A stretch of 64,000 nt of DNA from an uncultured Prochlorococcus sp. (GCA_902558895.1 CACEFS010000004.1:1-64000); one strand, 5' to 3'; counted from the first letter of the stretch, positions 1-12,480 are shown. The notes: generated by a model from the sequence alone, not told the origin. Translations and numbers: made by a program.

Positions 1-81
1 TGAAAATGACCCCTTTTTTTAATAAATAATTATTTTTTTGGTTAATCATTTGATATTATTAATCCTTAATATCTACCAGTC

Positions 82-2346
82 ATGATCGAGACAATTCAAG
101 CAGACTGGATTAAATCAGAAGCTATCAACCTAGAAAATTGTTGCAATGATAATCCACTAAAAATATTAGGTCCTCATTTTTATGAAGAGCAATGGGTAAT
201 AAGAGTATGGATGCCTGAAGCCGACGAAGTTAAAATAAATTTCAAAAACAATACCTATAAGGCGAAAAGCATAAACCATAAATGGCTTTTTGAAGCTATT
301 CTGCCTGAAAATCCAAATCATAATTACGAAATAAATATTTCACGAGGAGGGATCACACACACACAGCACGACCCTTGGTCATATAGAGAAGAGTGGATGG
401 GAGAAGTTGACAGACATCTTTTTGCAGAAGGTAATCATCATCATATTTGGGAAAAAATGGGAGCACATCTGATTGAAGAAAGGAATCAAAAAGGAGTCAT
501 GTTCTGCATTTGGGCACCAAATGCAAAATCAATCTCGATAATCGGAGATATAAATTCTTGGGATGGAAGACATCATCCAATGCAAAAAAGATTAGGGGGA
601 ATTTGGGAACTATTCATGCCAACAATGCAAGAGGGCGACACATATAAATACGAAATAAGAACACAACAAGGCCATATTTATGAGAAAGCTGATCCATATG
701 GTTTCCTCCATGAAATCAGACCTCAAAATGGTTCAATAGTTTCAAAATTGAAAAACTTTAATTGGAATGATAGTTCTTGGATTTCAAATAGAGATTCTTC
801 TAGTCAAATTAACAAGCCAATTACAGTTTATGAAATGCATTTAGGAAGTTGGCGCCATGAATCAACAAATAATAAATATCTGGAGGACAATGGTGAACCA
901 AGAGACCCAGTACCTGCCGCCGATTTAAAACCTGGGACAAGATTATTAACTTATCCAGAATTAACCGAGAAACTCATTCCTTACGTAAAAGAGAGAGGAT
1001 TCACTCATATTGAACTTATGCCAATATCTGAACATCCTTTCGATGGTTCTTGGGGATACCAAGTTACAGGCTGGTATGCCCCAACAAGTAGATTTGGCAC
1101 CCCAAATGAATTTAGAGAGTTTGTTAATAAATGTCATGAAGAGGGCATAGGAGTGATTCTTGATTGGGTGCCTGGTCATTTTCCTAAAGATAAGCATGGC
1201 TTAGCATTTTTTGATGGTTGTCATCTTTATGAACATGGAGATTCACGGATAGGTGAACACAAAGAATGGGGAACTCTAATATTTAATTACAGCAGAAACG
1301 AAGTTAGAAATTTCTTAGTAGCCAACCTCGTTTATTGGTTTGAAGAGTTTCATATTGATGGCATAAGAGTAGATGCCGTAGCTTCTATGCTTTACAGAGA
1401 TTATCTACGCCCAGATGGCGAGTGGATACCCAATGAAAATGGTGGGAATGAAAATATAGAAGCAGTTAAATTTCTTCAACAGGCTAATCATGTACTATTC
1501 CAACATTTCCCAGGTGCACTTTCTATCGCTGAAGAATCAACAACTTGGCCTATGGTAACCAAACCAACTGACATGGGTGGGTTAGGGTTTAATTTGAAAT
1601 GGAATATGGGATGGATGCACGATATGCTTGATTATTTTGAAATAGATCCTTGGTTTAGGCAATTCCATCAAAATAGTGTAACTTTCTCAATTACGTATAA
1701 CTATACAGAGAACTTTATGCTTGCACTTAGTCATGATGAGGTTGTTCATGGGAAAAGTCATCTTTTACATAAAATGCCTGGCGATGACTGGAAGAAATAT
1801 GCAAATACTCGAGCATTACTAACTTATATGTGGACCCACCCTGGTAAAAAAACGATATTTATGGGAATGGAATTTGGGCAAAGACAAGAATGGAATGTTT
1901 GGGATGATCTGCAATGGGAGTTACTAGAATTTGAGCCTCATAAAGGTATCAGGAACTTGATTGATGACCTAAACGTTCTTTATAAAAATGAACCTGCATT
2001 ATGGAAAAATGACTTTGATCCTTATGGATTCCAATGGATTGATTGTAATGACAAATCTAATTCGGTTATAAGTTTCATGAGAAGAGAAAATGATACTAAT
2101 GAGTGGCTTGTTGTTGTTGCTAACTTTACACCTAATACTCATGGGTCATACAAAGTAGGTGTTCCTTTGGAAGGATTCTATAAAGAAATATTTAATTCAG
2201 ATGGTTCTAGATACGGGGGCAGTAATAAAGGGAATATGGGTGGTAAAGAAACTATAAATTACAATATTCATGATTATCAAGATGCTCTAGAACTTGCTTT
2301 GCCCCCATTAAGCGTGAGTATCTTCAAACATCAATCAAAAAAATAA
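82..2346 (+). CDS. glgB: 1,4-alpha-glucan branching enzyme
   Basis: 754 aa ORF; GH13 branching enzyme motifs ([35 protein letters not shown]). Confidence 0.97.
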   Translation: MIETIQADWIKSEAINLENCCNDNPLKILGPHFYEEQWVIRVWMPEADEVKINFKNNTYKAKSINHKWLFEAILPENPNHNYEINISRGGITHTQHDPWSYREEWMGEVDRHLFAEGNHHHIWEKMGAHLIEERNQKGVMFCIWAPNAKSISIIGDINSWDGRHHPMQKRLGGIWELFMPTMQEGDTYKYEIRTQQGHIYEKADPYGFLHEIRPQNGSIVSKLKNFNWNDSSWISNRDSSSQINKPITVYEMHLGSWRHESTNNKYLEDNGEPRDPVPAADLKPGTRLLTYPELTEKLIPYVKERGFTHIELMPISEHPFDGSWGYQVTGWYAPTSRFGTPNEFREFVNKCHEEGIGVILDWVPGHFPKDKHGLAFFDGCHLYEHGDSRIGEHKEWGTLIFNYSRNEVRNFLVANLVYWFEEFHIDGIRVDAVASMLYRDYLRPDGEWIPNENGGNENIEAVKFLQQANHVLFQHFPGALSIAEESTTWPMVTKPTDMGGLGFNLKWNMGWMHDMLDYFEIDPWFRQFHQNSVTFSITYNYTENFMLALSHDEVVHGKSHLLHKMPGDDWKKYANTRALLTYMWTHPGKKTIFMGMEFGQRQEWNVWDDLQWELLEFEPHKGIRNLIDDLNVLYKNEPALWKNDFDPYGFQWIDCNDKSNSVISFMRRENDTNEWLVVVANFTPNTHGSYKVGVPLEGFYKEIFNSDGSRYGGSNKGNMGGKETINYNIHDYQDALELALPPLSVSIFKHQSKK

Positions 2347-2462
2347 GAAAGCTCATTTAACTTAGTGCTTCATATAAATGTTCATATAACGCTTTTGCTC
2401 TGCTTTACATTGTAAGATTTTTAAGTTGGATTTTAATTTTTTTAAAAATATCGAATTGAAAA

Positions 2463-3503
2463 ATGGGTCAAGATTTACCACTACTACTCTCTGCCGCACT
2501 AGGTAAAAAAGTAAATAGGCCTCCAGTATGGATGATGAGGCAAGCAGGTAGATATATGAAAATCTATAGAGATTTAAGGGAGCGTTACCCAAGCTTTAGA
2601 GAGAGGTCTGAGAATCCAGAACTATCATATGAGATTTCAATGCAACCTTTTCATGCTTTCAAACCGGATGGTGTGATCCTTTTTTCAGATATTCTCACAC
2701 CTCTTCCAGGGATGGGAATAAATTTTGAAATAATAGAAAGTAAAGGTCCAATTATTGAGGACCCAATAAGAACCCTTAACCAGGTAGAAAATTTAAAAGA
2801 ATTAAATCCAAGTGAGAGTTTAGGTTTTGTTGGACAAGTTCTTACTTCACTAAAAAAAGATGTGAATAATGAGGCAACAGTTTTAGGTTTTGTTGGCGCA
2901 CCTTGGACTCTTGCTGCATATGTAGTTGAAGGTAAAAGCAGTAAAAATTATTCTTTAATAAAATCTATGGCTTTTAATGAACCAGATTTACTTCATAAAC
3001 TTCTTGATCATTTTGCAAAATCTATTGGTGAATATCTTAAGTATCAAATAAAATCTGGAGCGCAAGTAGTACAAATTTTTGATTCATGGGCAGGCCAACT
3101 AAGTCCACAAGATTACGATATCTTTGCTGGCCCGTATCAAAAAAAAGTTATTGCAATTGTAAAATCAGAATACCCTGAAACACCGATAATTCTTTACATT
3201 TCAGGAAGTGCTGGGGTACTGGAAAGAATGGCAAAAACTGGAGTAGATATAATCTCATTAGACTGGACAGTAGATATTGAAGAGGCTTGTAAAAGAATCC
3301 CCAGGGGGATTGGAATTCAAGGTAATGTAGACCCTGGCATTTTATTCGGAAACGAAGAATCAATAAAAGAGAGGATAGATAATACTTTCAATAAAATTAA
3401 AGACAGGAAATATATTCTTAACTTGGGTCATGGGATTTTACCTGGGACTCCAGAAGAAAATGCTCAAACATTTTTTGAACATGGAAAAAAACTCACTTAC
3501 TAG
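2463..3503 (+). CDS. hemE: Uroporphyrinogen decarboxylase
   Basis: 346 aa; [13 protein letters not shown] and [15 protein letters not shown] signatures. Confidence 0.98.
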   Translation: MGQDLPLLLSAALGKKVNRPPVWMMRQAGRYMKIYRDLRERYPSFRERSENPELSYEISMQPFHAFKPDGVILFSDILTPLPGMGINFEIIESKGPIIEDPIRTLNQVENLKELNPSESLGFVGQVLTSLKKDVNNEATVLGFVGAPWTLAAYVVEGKSSKNYSLIKSMAFNEPDLLHKLLDHFAKSIGEYLKYQIKSGAQVVQIFDSWAGQLSPQDYDIFAGPYQKKVIAIVKSEYPETPIILYISGSAGVLERMAKTGVDIISLDWTVDIEEACKRIPRGIGIQGNVDPGILFGNEESIKERIDNTFNKIKDRKYILNLGHGILPGTPEENAQTFFEHGKKLTY

Positions 3504-3511
3504 TCAAAGTC

Positions 3512-4495
3512 TTGGGATATAAAAACTTATTAATTACAGGCGCTAATGGATGTGTAGGCCAATATTTAGTTGATTGGTTTTTAAAAAACACAAAATTCAG
3601 GCTTTATCTCATGGTAAGAGACAAAAGTAAATTACCAATTTCTGTTCAAGAAAATAAAAAAGTCAAGTTAATGGTGTGCGATATCAGGGAATCAAATAGG
3701 TATAAAAAGGAAATTAGTCAAATAAATTACCTAATACATACTGCTACAGCTTGGGGAAATCCAAAAAGAACCTATGAAGTAAATATTAAAGCTTTTGAAG
3801 AATTACTAGAAATGCTTGATATTGAAAAGTTAGAAAAGATTATTTATTTTTCAACAGCTAGTATTCTTGATACCCAAACAGAATTAATGAGGGAATCATT
3901 GATTTATGGAACAGAGTACATTCAAACAAAATATGAATGTTTCCAGAGACTTAGAGAAAGCTCATTTGCAGAAAAAACATTCGCTGTTTTCCCCACCTTG
4001 GTTTTTGGAGGGAATCTTGGAAAAAAAAGTAAATATCCCGTGAGTTATTTAACTAGTGGATTGAAAGATATTGGGAAATGGCTTTGGTTAGCAAGATTTT
4101 TAAAACTCGATTCTAAATTTCACTTTATACACGCAAATGATATCGCCCAGATTTGCGGGTTTCTAATTAAAAATCATAAAGAAGAGCAATACAAAGGCTT
4201 TAGAAAATTTGTGCTAGGTCAAAAATTCATTTCAATTGATGATGCCATAATTACACTTTTAAAGAAACATAATATGAGGAGATTTTTTGCGATACCGCTT
4301 ACAAAAAAAATTCTAAAAATATTATTAAGAATTCTCCCAATCCAAACTACTCCTTGGGATAGCTTTAGTATCAAAAAATATGACTTTAATCATGTTCCCA
4401 TCACTAATCCTGAGACTTTTAAACTTAAAAGTTATGCCAAGTCACTGAATGATATTTTAAGGTTATCAAAGTTACCAAGCTGTAATAACAATTAA
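3512..4495 (+). CDS. NAD-dependent epimerase/dehydratase family protein (TTG start)
   Basis: N-terminal Rossmann ITGANGCVGQYL; extended-SDR architecture. Confidence 0.8.
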   Translation: MGYKNLLITGANGCVGQYLVDWFLKNTKFRLYLMVRDKSKLPISVQENKKVKLMVCDIRESNRYKKEISQINYLIHTATAWGNPKRTYEVNIKAFEELLEMLDIEKLEKIIYFSTASILDTQTELMRESLIYGTEYIQTKYECFQRLRESSFAEKTFAVFPTLVFGGNLGKKSKYPVSYLTSGLKDIGKWLWLARFLKLDSKFHFIHANDIAQICGFLIKNHKEEQYKGFRKFVLGQKFISIDDAIITLLKKHNMRRFFAIPLTKKILKILLRILPIQTTPWDSFSIKKYDFNHVPITNPETFKLKSYAKSLNDILRLSKLPSCNNN

Positions 4496-4553
4496 AATTC
4501 TCGCAGTTGGGTTACCAAAGCCTTGTAATATATAGATAAGCAAATTTTTTATT

Positions 4554-4904
4554 ATGTTACGTTCAATCTTTGCAGGGTTATTTGCAATAGTTTTAACTCT
4601 AGGTATTGGTATTTCATCAGTTTCAGCTAAGACAGTTGAAGTAAAACTTGGAACAGATGCTGGAATGCTTGCATTTGAACCAAGTACGGTAACCATTAGT
4701 GCTGGTGATACAGTTAAATTCGTCAATAATAAACTTGCCCCTCACAATGCTGTTTTTGATGGGCATGAGGAATTAAGTCATGCGGACTTAGCTTTTGCTC
4801 CAGGAGAGTCTTGGGAAGAAACATTTGATACTGCTGGAACTTATGATTACTATTGCGAGCCACACAGAGGCGCTGGAATGGTAGGTAAAGTTATTGTTGA
4901 ATAA
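4554..4904 (+). CDS. petE: Plastocyanin
   Basis: 116 aa with signal peptide; type-1 copper motif (APHNAVFD ... [20 protein letters not shown]). Confidence 0.97.
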   Translation: MLRSIFAGLFAIVLTLGIGISSVSAKTVEVKLGTDAGMLAFEPSTVTISAGDTVKFVNNKLAPHNAVFDGHEELSHADLAFAPGESWEETFDTAGTYDYYCEPHRGAGMVGKVIVE

Positions 4905-4971
4905 ATCTTCTAAGTATTAAACACCCCTTATTGACTTAATATTTATTACTGTCATACCCAAATTTTGATTG

Positions 4972-7554
4972 ATGAAAATAGTTCCAAGCGAATTCTCAAA
5001 TTCTGCTTGGAACTGTTTTATTTTTGCAAAAGAAATTGCTTATAAAAATTATCAACAAAATGTAGACTCTGATAATTTATTATTAGCTCTTGTAAAAGAT
5101 GACAACATTACAAAAAAGATTTTAAAAAAAAATAATATAAATCTAAAAAATCTTGAGAGCGAAATAATTTCTTCATTAAATGCGAAGGCAAAAATGAAAA
5201 ATAAACAAGATAATTTATATATTGGTGAGACTCTTCACAAAATATTTTTGAAGGCGAATGATATTAAAAATACTTTAAATGATGTAGTGATATCAACAGA
5301 ACACCTAGTTTACGGTTTCACTTATGATAATAAATATAGATTTCAAATTTTAAATCAAAAAGGTATTCCAGAATTTCTTGAAATTATAAAGAAAATGAAG
5401 TCAGATCCGGCAGTAAAACATGAATTTAATAGTTCTAATGAGTCTTTGGAAAAATATGGCATTGATCTAACTCAATCTGCTCGAGATGGGATTTTAGACC
5501 CTGTTATTGGTAGGGATGAAGAGATTAGAAGAACAATTCAAATATTGAGTAGAAGAACAAAAAATAATCCAGTTCTTATTGGAGAACCTGGGGTTGGAAA
5601 AACAGCCATTGTAGAAGGGTTAGCTCAAAGAATTCTTAATGGCGATGTACCTTCTGCGCTACAAGATAGGAAACTAATTTCATTAGATATGGGTTCACTC
5701 TTAGCTGGAGCAAAATATCGTGGAGAATTTGAAGAGAGAATAAAAAATATTCTAAAGAAAGTGAAAGAATCAGACGGTAAGATTATTCTTTTTATTGATG
5801 AAATTCATACGGTAGTTGGTGCAGGCGCTAGTGGAGGTTCTTTAGATGCAAGCAACCTATTAAAACCAATGCTTGCGAGAGGAGAACTTAGATGTATTGG
5901 TGCTACAACTATTAATGAACATAAACAAAATATAGAAAAAGATCCTGCTTTAGAACGAAGATTTCAAAAGATAAAAGTTGATGCTCCTTCAATAGATGAT
6001 ACTGTATCAATTTTAAGAGGATTGAGAGAAAGATACGAAGTTCATCATAGTGTGAGAATTTCTGATAATGCTTTAGTTGCCGCTGCAACCCTTAGCGAAA
6101 GATATATTAACGATAGATTTCTTCCTGACAAAGCAATAGATCTAATTGATGAAGCAGCCTCAAGATTAAATATGGTCATAACTTCCAAACCTGAAGAAAT
6201 TGATGAAATTGATCGGAAAGTTCTTCAGTTTGAGATGGAAAAATTATCTTTAAAAAGAGAAACGGATGATTTTTCTACAGAAAGATTAAAAAAAATCAAT
6301 AATGAACTTATATCCCTTAAAGATAAACAGGCAGAATTAGGCGCTCAATGGAAAAAAGAAAAAGATGAAATTGATGAGATTAGCACCATAAAAGGAGAAA
6401 TTGAATCTGTTCAATTGCAAATAGATCAAGCCAAAAGGAGTTTTGACCTCAACAAAGCCGCAGAATTAGAATTTGGAACTTTAAATTCTTTGCAAAAAAA
6501 ATTGAAAGAAAAAAGTGAGTCCCTAGTAAATTCTCAAAAAAATGGAGATAAAAGTCTTTTAAGACAAGAGGTCATTTTTGATGATATTGCAGAAGTTGTC
6601 TCAAAGTGGACCTCTATTCCAGTACAGAACTTAAACCAGTCAGAAAAAGATAAACTCTTGAGCCTCGAGTCAATCCTTAAAGAAAAAATTATTGGTCAAG
6701 ATAGTGCAATTAGGGCAGTTGCAGATTCCATTAAGAGATCAAGGACTGGTCTAAATGATCCAAGCAAGCCATTAGCCAGTTTTCTCTTTTTAGGTCCAAC
6801 TGGTGTTGGGAAAACAGAGCTAAGTAAAGTAACAGCCAAAATAATATTCGATTCAAATTCTTCAATTACAAGACTGGATATGTCTGAATATATGGAAAAG
6901 CATTCAGTTAGCAAAATTATAGGAGCGCCTCCAGGATATTTAGGTTTCGAATCAGGTGGTCAACTAACTGAAGCTGTACGCAAAAATCCTTATTCATTAA
7001 TACTCCTAGATGAAATAGAGAAAGCTCATAAAGATATTTTAGATATTCTCTTACAGGTTCTTGATGATGGAATCATTACTGATGGTCAAGGTCGTACAAT
7101 CAATTTCAAAAATTCAATCATTGTTCTCACAAGTAATTTAGGAAGTCAATCAATAAATGATTTATCAGTTAGGAAAGAAGATACAAATGAAATTAAAAAA
7201 GTTGTAGATAATGAAATTAAAAAATTTTTCAAGCCTGAGTTTTTAAATCGACTTGATGAAATTGTTATTTTTAATAACTTAGAATTAAATGACATAAAAG
7301 AAATTGCAAAAATCCAGCTTCAACATTTAGAAAAAAGACTTAACAAAAAAAACTTAAAATTCAAAATTACGGATGAAGCAATTAACCATCTTGTCGAAAA
7401 TAGTTTCGATCATGCCTATGGTGCAAGGCCTTTAAAAAGAATTATTCAAAAACAAATTGAGACAAAAATTTCAAATAATATATTGAATAATCATTACCTT
7501 AATAAAGACGAGATTAATATTTATCTGATTAATGGAGAGATAAATGTTGATTAA
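4972..7554 (+). CDS. clpB: ClpB-type AAA+ disaggregase (divergent paralog)
   Basis: Two Walker A sites ([28 protein letters not shown]), middle coiled coil; ATG at 4972 preferred over the TTG at 4969. Confidence 0.9.
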   Translation: MKIVPSEFSNSAWNCFIFAKEIAYKNYQQNVDSDNLLLALVKDDNITKKILKKNNINLKNLESEIISSLNAKAKMKNKQDNLYIGETLHKIFLKANDIKNTLNDVVISTEHLVYGFTYDNKYRFQILNQKGIPEFLEIIKKMKSDPAVKHEFNSSNESLEKYGIDLTQSARDGILDPVIGRDEEIRRTIQILSRRTKNNPVLIGEPGVGKTAIVEGLAQRILNGDVPSALQDRKLISLDMGSLLAGAKYRGEFEERIKNILKKVKESDGKIILFIDEIHTVVGAGASGGSLDASNLLKPMLARGELRCIGATTINEHKQNIEKDPALERRFQKIKVDAPSIDDTVSILRGLRERYEVHHSVRISDNALVAAATLSERYINDRFLPDKAIDLIDEAASRLNMVITSKPEEIDEIDRKVLQFEMEKLSLKRETDDFSTERLKKINNELISLKDKQAELGAQWKKEKDEIDEISTIKGEIESVQLQIDQAKRSFDLNKAAELEFGTLNSLQKKLKEKSESLVNSQKNGDKSLLRQEVIFDDIAEVVSKWTSIPVQNLNQSEKDKLLSLESILKEKIIGQDSAIRAVADSIKRSRTGLNDPSKPLASFLFLGPTGVGKTELSKVTAKIIFDSNSSITRLDMSEYMEKHSVSKIIGAPPGYLGFESGGQLTEAVRKNPYSLILLDEIEKAHKDILDILLQVLDDGIITDGQGRTINFKNSIIVLTSNLGSQSINDLSVRKEDTNEIKKVVDNEIKKFFKPEFLNRLDEIVIFNNLELNDIKEIAKIQLQHLEKRLNKKNLKFKITDEAINHLVENSFDHAYGARPLKRIIQKQIETKISNNILNNHYLNKDEINIYLINGEINVD

Positions 7555-7602
7555 ATATTTAATTAAAGAATCCTATATTACTTTAAAATTAACAACTTTA
7601 AT

Positions 7603-8073
7603 CTAAGATTTGAACCAATCAGGAATTTTCTCATAACTTGCTTTATTCGATTTATTTTCTTTTGATTCTGTTTTCCAACAACATGTTCTGCCCTTATCCT
7701 TATCCTGCAAGTATTCATTAGCCCATCTCCAAATTAATTCAGAGGTGAACTCCATTCCCACATTATCCATAATTCTCAGATCTAAAGCATCTAAGTCATG
7801 TAATTTTTCCCAGTAGTTCAGCAAAGGATCATCTTTATTTATTAGAAAAGTATGATCAAATTGCTCCTTTAGTCTATTTTCTAGGGGCTTAAGACTTGAA
7901 AAATCGACAACAAAACCATTTAGGTCTAATTTTTTTGCAGTGAACCAAAAGGTGAATGATCTTGAATATCCATGCACAAATCTGCAGTGGCCTTCATGGC
8001 GCCATTGCCTATGTGAACAGGGAAAATCCTCGTAACTTTTGCTGCATGAAAATTTCAGAGAATGAATATACAT
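7603..8073 (-). CDS. 6-pyruvoyl-tetrahydropterin synthase/QueD-like protein
   Basis: RFVHGYSRSFTFWF, DFSSLKPLENRLKEQFDHTFLI motifs. Confidence 0.85.
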   Translation of the reverse strand: MYIHSLKFSCSKSYEDFPCSHRQWRHEGHCRFVHGYSRSFTFWFTAKKLDLNGFVVDFSSLKPLENRLKEQFDHTFLINKDDPLLNYWEKLHDLDALDLRIMDNVGMEFTSELIWRWANEYLQDKDKGRTCCWKTESKENKSNKASYEKIPDWFKS

Positions 8074-8136
8074 CAATTAACTGTTAGGATAATTTTTAAT
8101 AAAACACATTGAGTAGGATTTAACTTAACGAACATA

Positions 8137-8796
8137 ATGACTTATTCAACTAATTTTTCGATAGAGGATCTACGCTTTGATAATTATGGATTAATCCCTG
8201 CAATAGCACAAGATTGGCTTGACGGATCAATTCTTATGCTTGCTTGGATGAACAGAGAATCTTTGACAATGACACTTGAAACCAAAAACGTTCATTATTG
8301 GAGTAGATCAAGATCCGAAATTTGGAGAAAAGGAGCTACAAGTGGAAGTACCCAAATACTTAAGGCGATAAGATTCGACTGCGATAATGATGCATTAATC
8401 CTTTTGATTGAACAAAATGGTTCAGGAGCATGTCACACTGGGGAAAAAAGTTGTTTTTTCAACGAAATCAAAATTAATCAAAGAGATAAACAAGAGAAAA
8501 AAACAACTCCCTTATCAAATATTTGCTCTGAATTATTCAATACAATTAACGAACGAACAATAAATCCATCAGAAAAAAGTTACACAAATCATTTATTAAC
8601 GAAAGGTAGTAATACTATTTTGAAAAAAATAGGAGAGGAATCTGCAGAATTTATAATGGCTTGCAAAGATAATGATAAAAATTCAATCTCTAATGAAGCT
8701 GCTGATTTAATTTATCACCTACAAGTAGCCCTTATGCATAAAGGGGTTGAGTGGAGAGATGTACTTGCTGTTCTAGAATCAAGAAGAAAAAATTAA
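8137..8796 (+). CDS. hisIE: Bifunctional phosphoribosyl-AMP cyclohydrolase / phosphoribosyl-ATP pyrophosphatase
   Basis: HisI (MLAWMNRESL, GACHTGEKSCFF) fused to HisE (KIGEESAEFIMACK). Confidence 0.96.
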   Translation: MTYSTNFSIEDLRFDNYGLIPAIAQDWLDGSILMLAWMNRESLTMTLETKNVHYWSRSRSEIWRKGATSGSTQILKAIRFDCDNDALILLIEQNGSGACHTGEKSCFFNEIKINQRDKQEKKTTPLSNICSELFNTINERTINPSEKSYTNHLLTKGSNTILKKIGEESAEFIMACKDNDKNSISNEAADLIYHLQVALMHKGVEWRDVLAVLESRRKN

Positions 8797-8958
8797 ATAA
8801 TTGAAATTTATAATTTTTAAATCTTTTACCAAAAATTTTAAAAAAGTAATGTTAATTAACTAATTAATAATTATTAATTAAATATTAATTAATTATTACA
8901 TGTATGGCTTATTACTGAATTGACTATAAGTTAAATATATTAACAGAAGAGGTAAATC

Positions 8959-9882
8959 GTGAGTTCATTAAGCGATTTTCTTGGTGAAATAGGTCGTCAT
9001 CAACTTTTGACTCCCGAAAGAGAACTCACAATGGGCAGAAAAGTCCAAGAAATGGTAGTTCTTATTAATAGATGTCAAGAAGCAGGAGGGAAAGGCCCCG
9101 CTTGTGAATATTCCGAAGCTGAGAGGAAAAAGATAAAAGTTGGCGAAAAAGCTAAAAATGAGATGATAACAGCCAATCTAAGACTAGTTGTCAACCTCGC
9201 CAAGAGATACCAAGGGAAAGGATTAGAATTACTGGACTTAATTCAGGAGGGAACATTAGGTCTTACAAGGGCCGTAGAAAAATATGATCCGTCTAGAGGA
9301 CATAGATTTTCCACCTATGCTTATTGGTGGATTAGACAAGGTTTAAATAGGGCATTGTCAACTCAAAGTAGAACGATAAGGATCCCTGTTAACATAAATG
9401 AAAAGCTTACAAAACTAAGATCAGCAAAATCAAAGCTTATGCAACTTAAGGGTATTCCACCTACTAGTAATGAGCTAGCTGAAGAAATGAAAATAACCAA
9501 AGAGGAAATTGACGAACTCCTTTCTTGTGAATTGAGAAGCATCACTGTTAGTCTCCAAGGTACTGTTAAATCAAAATCAGATCCTTCCGAGTTAGTTGAT
9601 ATTCTTCCAAGTGATCAAACTCCCCCAATGGAATTAGCCGAATTAGCTGAAAGGACAGCCTCGGCTTGGAAGTTGTTAGATAAAGCAAATTTAACTGAGA
9701 AAGAAAGAAAGATAGTAAGCTTAAGATTTGGTTTAGACGGCTCAAATGAATGGAGAACTTTAGCAGAAGTTGCAAGACATATGAGTTGTAGCAGGGAATA
9801 TTGCCGACAAGTTGTTCAACGTGCTTTAAGAAAACTTAGAAAAGCAGGAATACAGAATGGATTAGTTGATAGTATTAGCTAA
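8959..9882 (+). CDS. Group 2-type sigma-70 family RNA polymerase sigma factor
   Basis: Region 2 (NLRLVVNLAKRYQGKGLELLDLIQEGTLGLTRAVEKYDPSRGHRFSTYAYWWIRQ) and region 4 HTH; GTG start. Confidence 0.94.
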   Translation: MSSLSDFLGEIGRHQLLTPERELTMGRKVQEMVVLINRCQEAGGKGPACEYSEAERKKIKVGEKAKNEMITANLRLVVNLAKRYQGKGLELLDLIQEGTLGLTRAVEKYDPSRGHRFSTYAYWWIRQGLNRALSTQSRTIRIPVNINEKLTKLRSAKSKLMQLKGIPPTSNELAEEMKITKEEIDELLSCELRSITVSLQGTVKSKSDPSELVDILPSDQTPPMELAELAERTASAWKLLDKANLTEKERKIVSLRFGLDGSNEWRTLAEVARHMSCSREYCRQVVQRALRKLRKAGIQNGLVDSIS

Positions 9883-9919
9883 AAATTCCATTAAAAATAT
9901 TTAAATTTCATTTATAAGG

Positions 9920-10288
9920 ATGAAAGAGAATTACAAAACTCAAGAAAAAATCTATGATGCTGAAGTTTTAGAAAGTTCAACATTTGATGAAAATATCATT
10001 ATCAAGATTCTTATTAAAGCGGGAAGGATAATTGCCAAGCCTGCCTTAGAAGTTTTAGAAATGGCATTAGATCCCTATACTCCTGCACAAGTTAGAGTTT
10101 CATTAATGGCTGCTCTAGCATATTTGATTATGCCATTTGATCTTTTCCCTGACTTTATGCCTCTAGTTGGTTTTAGTGATGATTTTGTAGCCCTCACAGC
10201 AGTACTCAGTATATGGAGCAAATACATGACTCCTTCAATAAGAGCAAGAGCAGAGAATAAGCTTAATAAATTATTTCCTTTTTATTAA
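9920..10288 (+). CDS. YkvA/DUF1232-like small membrane-associated protein
   Basis: 122 aa; ALAYLIMPFDLFPDFMPLVGFSDDFVALTAVL is typical of this family. Confidence 0.8.
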   Translation: MKENYKTQEKIYDAEVLESSTFDENIIIKILIKAGRIIAKPALEVLEMALDPYTPAQVRVSLMAALAYLIMPFDLFPDFMPLVGFSDDFVALTAVLSIWSKYMTPSIRARAENKLNKLFPFY

Positions 10289-10609
10289 ATGAGTAAATTA
10301 TCTATACAGGAAGAAAAGGAACTCGTCTCCTTCATTAAAGATTGGTTAAAAACGCATGGATTTACACAAAAAGACTTAGCAAATGAATTAAGTATTAAAT
10401 CGAGTAGAACCTCCGAGATTATTCTCAAAATGAAAGAATTATATAAAAAAGGCGGCATGTTCAATATTGCAAAAAATCTTATAAAGATTGAGCAAAAATG
10501 GTTAAGCAATATCAAGAACGATTATCAAGAAACAAAACAAACACCACCATATAATCAATTAGATATCGACTCATTAGTAAACCAGATAAATCAAGACATT
10601 AGTAAATAA
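10289..10609 (+). CDS. Small helix-turn-helix (Xre-like) protein, uncharacterised
   Basis: 106 aa; starts directly after the preceding stop (TAA-ATG); GFTQKDLANELSIKSSRTSEIILKMKELY resembles an HTH. Confidence 0.65.
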   Translation: MSKLSIQEEKELVSFIKDWLKTHGFTQKDLANELSIKSSRTSEIILKMKELYKKGGMFNIAKNLIKIEQKWLSNIKNDYQETKQTPPYNQLDIDSLVNQINQDISK

Positions 10610-10803
10610 ATATTATTTAAAATAATATATTTTAATTAAAAATGATATAACCTCTTAAAACTAACGTTTAAATAAATATCGTTTTAACTCCTAAATAAGA
10701 TAAATAATTAAATTATTAAAGCAAAAATAATATGTATTTTTAAGTTAAAAATAATTATTTTAATAAATAGTTAATAATTACTAAATTTTTTCGTAAATCA
10801 TAT

Positions 10804-11073
10804 TTAAAATGCTTGAATCCAGGGATAAATATCATAATTAATCCATATACCTTTTTCCCAATATATATCCTTCTCAATAAGATATTTCAACTCGTTTACA
10901 TCATTAGCATTAAAAATTCCAAACAAATATTTGGTACATTTTGTGGGCCCTAATGTAACTAAAATATCGCTATCTTTTAAGTTTTTAAGTCTCTTAAGAT
11001 GTTGTTCTCGAAATGGTTCCCTTTTAATAATTGCATCTTCACAGTACCTTCCAAAAACTACAAACTTTTCCAT
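10804..11073 (-). CDS. YCII-related domain protein
   Basis: MEKFVVFGRYCEDAIIKREPFREQHLKRLKNL...; start at the internal Met of the supplied ORF. Confidence 0.65.
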   Translation of the reverse strand: MEKFVVFGRYCEDAIIKREPFREQHLKRLKNLKDSDILVTLGPTKCTKYLFGIFNANDVNELKYLIEKDIYWEKGIWINYDIYPWIQAF

Positions 11074-11170
11074 TTTTAAATATAAATAATAGAATGAATA
11101 GATACTTAATAATTGCATATATTACACGCAGATTGCTATGTTATTTAATACAACTTTCTTTTAATTAATT

Positions 11171-11527
11171 ATGCTAACTGGTAGCGATCTCCTTGCAAAA
11201 GTTAAAGAACTTGGTGATGTTAGCAAATCTGACCTAGTTCGCGCCTGTGGATATGTTTCCAATAAAAAAAACGGAGGTGAACGCTTAAATTTTACCGCAT
11301 TTTATGAAGCACTTTTAGAAGCAAAAGGGGTTAATCTTGGTGATTCTGGAGTTGCAGGTATTGGAAAAGGTGGAAGAAAACTTAGTTATATTGCTACAGT
11401 TCAAGGCAATGGAAATCTTCTGATTGGGAAAGCATATACAGCACTTCTTGATTTAAAAGCAGGTGATGAATTCGAAATTAAGCTCGGAAGAAAACAAATC
11501 AGATTATTACCTACAGAAGAATCTTAA
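11171..11527 (+). CDS. Cyanobacterial AbrB-like transcriptional regulator (cyAbrB)
   Basis: 118 aa; LTGSDLLAKVKELGDVSKSDLVRACGYVS...GNLLIGKAYTALLDLKAGDEFEIKLGRKQIRL. Confidence 0.9.
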   Translation: MLTGSDLLAKVKELGDVSKSDLVRACGYVSNKKNGGERLNFTAFYEALLEAKGVNLGDSGVAGIGKGGRKLSYIATVQGNGNLLIGKAYTALLDLKAGDEFEIKLGRKQIRLLPTEES

Positions 11528-11609
11528 AGAAAACAACAATAATTTGGTCATAACATTTTTAATTAATTTTCTATAAATAATTCTTTTAATTAATAAATTG
11601 TCTTTGTAT

Positions 11610-12452
11610 TTATTTTTTTTGATCAGCAGCTAAACGCATTTCTTTACAAAACTCACCAACATGATCGACAACATCTTTTTCACTTGAGCTCGAGATTCGT
11701 TTTACAAATGCACTCCCAATAATTACTCCATCTGCTCCCCACTCACGAACTTTATTAACATGTTCTGGAGTTGATATTCCAAAACCAACAGCGATTGGAT
11801 TGCTATTTACATCTTTTAATTTAGCAATAAGATTTTCTACTCTATTTTCCATTTTGTTTCTCTCACCAGTGACGCCTGTAACACTTACTAAATAAGTAAA
11901 GCCTTTTGTATGTTTTGATATTTGTTTCATTCTTTCAAAAGGAGTAGTTGGCGCTACCAATAAAATTAAGTCCATAGAATGGTTACTAACTATTTTAGAA
12001 AATTTATAAGCTTCCTCCAAAGGGAGGTCAGGAACTATTAGTCCAGAAACTCCAGCATCAGATGCAATCTCACAAAACCTTTCAAAGCCAAAACATAGTA
12101 ATGGATTCAAGTAAGAAAAAAGGATGATGGGGATGTTTAATTTTCCTTTTAAAGACTCTAAAAGTTTAATTACTTTTCTTAAGCTAGTACCTGACTTTAA
12201 GGCGCGAGAGGCAGCCACTTGAATAACAGGTCCATCTGCAAGTGGGTCACTATACGGGATACCTAATTCAATAAGGTCAGCTCCATTTTCTTGTAATTTT
12301 AATAAGATCTCAGACGTTATTTCAATATTGGGATCCCCAGCCATTATAAAAGGCATTAAAGCAAATTTTTTTTTATTTTTTAACTCACAAAACATCTCAT
12401 CTACCTTAGATAAAGATTCATTTTTAGTAATTTGCATTTTGTTATCTTTCAT
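11610..12452 (-). CDS. trpA: Tryptophan synthase alpha chain
   Basis: LIELGIPYSDPLADGPVIQVAASRAL signature. Confidence 0.97.
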   Translation of the reverse strand: MKDNKMQITKNESLSKVDEMFCELKNKKKFALMPFIMAGDPNIEITSEILLKLQENGADLIELGIPYSDPLADGPVIQVAASRALKSGTSLRKVIKLLESLKGKLNIPIILFSYLNPLLCFGFERFCEIASDAGVSGLIVPDLPLEEAYKFSKIVSNHSMDLILLVAPTTPFERMKQISKHTKGFTYLVSVTGVTGERNKMENRVENLIAKLKDVNSNPIAVGFGISTPEHVNKVREWGADGVIIGSAFVKRISSSSEKDVVDHVGEFCKEMRLAADQKK

Positions 12453-12480
12453 AATTTTTAGATATTTTTCTATGAAAAAT

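Noticed and set aside
961-1197. 78-aa minus-strand ORF inside glgB, and similar ORFs at 2362, 3148, 4472, 6696, 9363, 9566, 10285 and 14589
   Set aside because: Antisense or overlapping shadow ORFs of confident genes with low-complexity translations.
8820-8960. Tandem repeat upstream of the sigma factor
   Set aside because: ATTAATTA-type motifs are irregular and expected in such AT-rich DNA; kept only as context within a low-interest finding.
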